From contig MPUH01000936.1 of the NCBI GenBank assembly GCA_001970955.1, positions 1-28,865 of the forward strand: 28,865 nucleotides of DNA. The letters run 5' to 3'. This stretch comes from Stentor coeruleus. Lineage: Eukaryota > Ciliophora > Heterotrichea > Heterotrichida > Stentoridae. Shown one piece after another: positions 27,677-28,865 of this stretch; within the stretch, counting starts at the first letter, position 1, and the number at the start of each line of letters is the position of its first letter. The notes under the pieces were generated by a model that was not told where the DNA came from, made no database searches, and saw only the letters and a program-made list of their open reading frames with translations. Both the position numbers and the translations under genes were made by a program.

Positions 27677-28576
27677 TCATTTAAGGGAATTAGGGAATAT
27701 TTTTTTTAAGAGTTGCATTAGATTATTTGAAAATTATACTAGTTTAATAGAAAAGCATCTAAATACCGACAGTTTTTTATAAATTTTCTGAGTTCTTTCA
27801 TATCTGTATTATTTTTCCACTCTCATTTTTTCTTTTCTTTTCAAATACTTTATTCTTCTGTTGTAATTCGAGCTTATTTGCTCTATTTTAGTCAACTCGA
27901 ATATAGATTTATTTAGTCCTTCAAGTTTTACTTTAAAGTTTTGTATGATTTCTAGATTTATTTAAGGATCTTCGAAATTTGGTTTTAAAAAATTTAGGAT
28001 ATCTTCTATTGTATTTTCTTGCATAAGCCTTTGATTTTTTTCAATCTGTTCATGAGTACTTCTCTATTTTTTTACACTACTGATAATCGAATTTATTTTC
28101 TTATTGTGATATTTTAAAAATTTTGAATTTTTATGAAAGCTTCAACAGTATTACTAATCATAGTTACATAGTCTTTATTTAAACTATTTATAAGGGCTAC
28201 AAGCATAGATAATGATTTTTGATAACTTTAAATTTTCATACTATAAATTCGATCTTTATATTAAAAGTTATAGAGTATCTTTTAGTACTATTGTTCAGCC
28301 TTATCGATTTTATTATTTCTTATTTTTTTTTCAATTTCCTCATCCCATAAAACAATATGTTTAATGAAAGTTTCGGTTATTTTATTCGCATATTTTTTGA
28401 TTTTTTTCATATTTCTTATCTTCCAGTTTTATATTCTTTGCATTTTTTAATAGCATGTTTTTCATTTTCTATCCAGTATCGACAATAAGGGCATTTTTTG
28501 ATTCATACTTTAATGTTTTAAATATTTATAATATTCTGTGAAGTTTAATCCTGATCTCATTTGGAAAATCAGCCAT
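27677..28576 (-). pseudogene. Relic of a Cys-rich/coiled-coil gene with many TAA/TAG stops
   Basis: The minus strand reads MADFPNEIRIKLHRIL from an ATG at 28576. It continues as KYESK, then, after a one-base shift in a run of six T (28494-28499), KCPYCRYWIENEKHAIKKC, a C-x2-C-x8-H-x4-C zinc-finger-like motif. After another one-base shift in seven T (28401-28407) it gives KKYANKITETFIKHIVLWDE and a helical region. After a third shift at five A (28116-28120) it gives KYHNKKINSIISSV and a long K/E-rich coiled coil to a TGA at 27677. Inside lie ten TAA/TAG and one TGA. Coherent protein character across about 300 codons shows it was coding. I call it a pseudogene under the standard code. Confidence 0.6.
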
Positions 28577-28865
28577 ATGTCTATGCTACATACAATAAAT
28601 TAATAGTATTAAATAATATATTTATAATCTTTTATATCCTCTAGAAATAAGAGTATATTGTAACTTTTAATCAAGATATTTCATCATATTAATTCGTATG
28701 CTGATTTAACTTAACCCTTGCCATTTATATAAAAATTAATTTATAGACCCATTTACGAAGAAATATATAAAAATGTATATAAATTTAATCAAAAGATCAT
28801 TTTATAAAAGCTTTCAGAGCCTTAAAAGATATTCTGTTTATCATTTTTACCCATTAATACTTTTT
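28577..28865. other. AT-rich end of window, nothing recognised
   Basis: The last 289 nt are AT-rich with stops in all frames. No telomeric repeat, RNA gene or open frame was seen. Confidence 0.5.

Noticed and set aside
27354..27680. Minus-strand frame of 108 codons
   Set aside because: The plus strand here shows a WD40-like blade, and the minus frame is low-complexity F/I/L/N/T sequence typical of AT-rich antisense.
1..28865. tRNA, rRNA, CRISPR arrays, transposon ends and telomeric repeats
   Set aside because: I looked for them on both strands and saw none; a covariance-model search would be needed to exclude small RNAs.

Overview
The window looks like macronuclear DNA of a heterotrich ciliate, most like Stentor. 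It is very AT-rich and gene-dense. Well-recognised genes end in all three standard stops: TAG after IMP3 and the VWA gene, TGA after the CNNM and UBA genes, TAA after eL29 and the MYB gene. There is therefore no sign of stop-codon reassignment in the intact genes. The only introns I can support are 16 and 15 nt long, which is typical of heterotrichs. I cannot prove the species without a search.

Layout. Positions 1-440 hold a decayed B-box zinc-finger relic (-). Next come a long coiled-coil IQ protein (500-2539, -) and a secreted Cys-rich mucin-like protein (2599-3660, -). A divergent 1 kb gap leads to a charged coiled-coil protein (4722-5960, +), U3 snoRNP protein IMP3 (6032-6580, +) and ribosomal protein eL29 (6859-7038, +). 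A small multi-pass membrane protein (7064-7441, -) and a CNNM/DUF21-CBS transporter (7476-8675, -) follow. Then come a coiled-coil protein (9265-10263, -), an ankyrin-SAM-SAM protein (10401-11780, -), a 51-codon candidate gene (11820-11975, -) and an MFS sugar transporter (12526-13926, -). Two decayed relics of further MFS copies, with their flanking DNA, fill 14130-15775.

The right half holds a VWA-domain protein (16367-18241, +) and a spliced gene that joins a PUB domain to a CAP/SCP domain (18588-19641, +). It also holds a small UBA protein (20689-20979, +), an unknown small protein (21732-22133, -), a 71-residue protein full of S/T-P sites with a KEN box (22391-22606, +), a two-repeat MYB protein (24130-24882, +), a coiled-coil protein with an RVxF motif (25138-25794, -) and a CFA20-domain protein like CFAP20DC (25819-26934, -). 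The last 1.9 kb contains a WD40-like relic (+) and a converging Cys-rich/coiled-coil relic (-).

The genes do not form one pathway. Weak themes are ribosome biogenesis (IMP3 with eL29), cilium or cytoskeleton (CFA20 protein, several coiled coils) and ubiquitin/p97 (PUB-CAP, UBA). The most interesting points are the PUB-CAP fusion, the strand-composition switch that tracks gene polarity, the right-end relic whose internal stops are nearly all TAA/TAG, and the KEN-box/S-T-P micro-protein.
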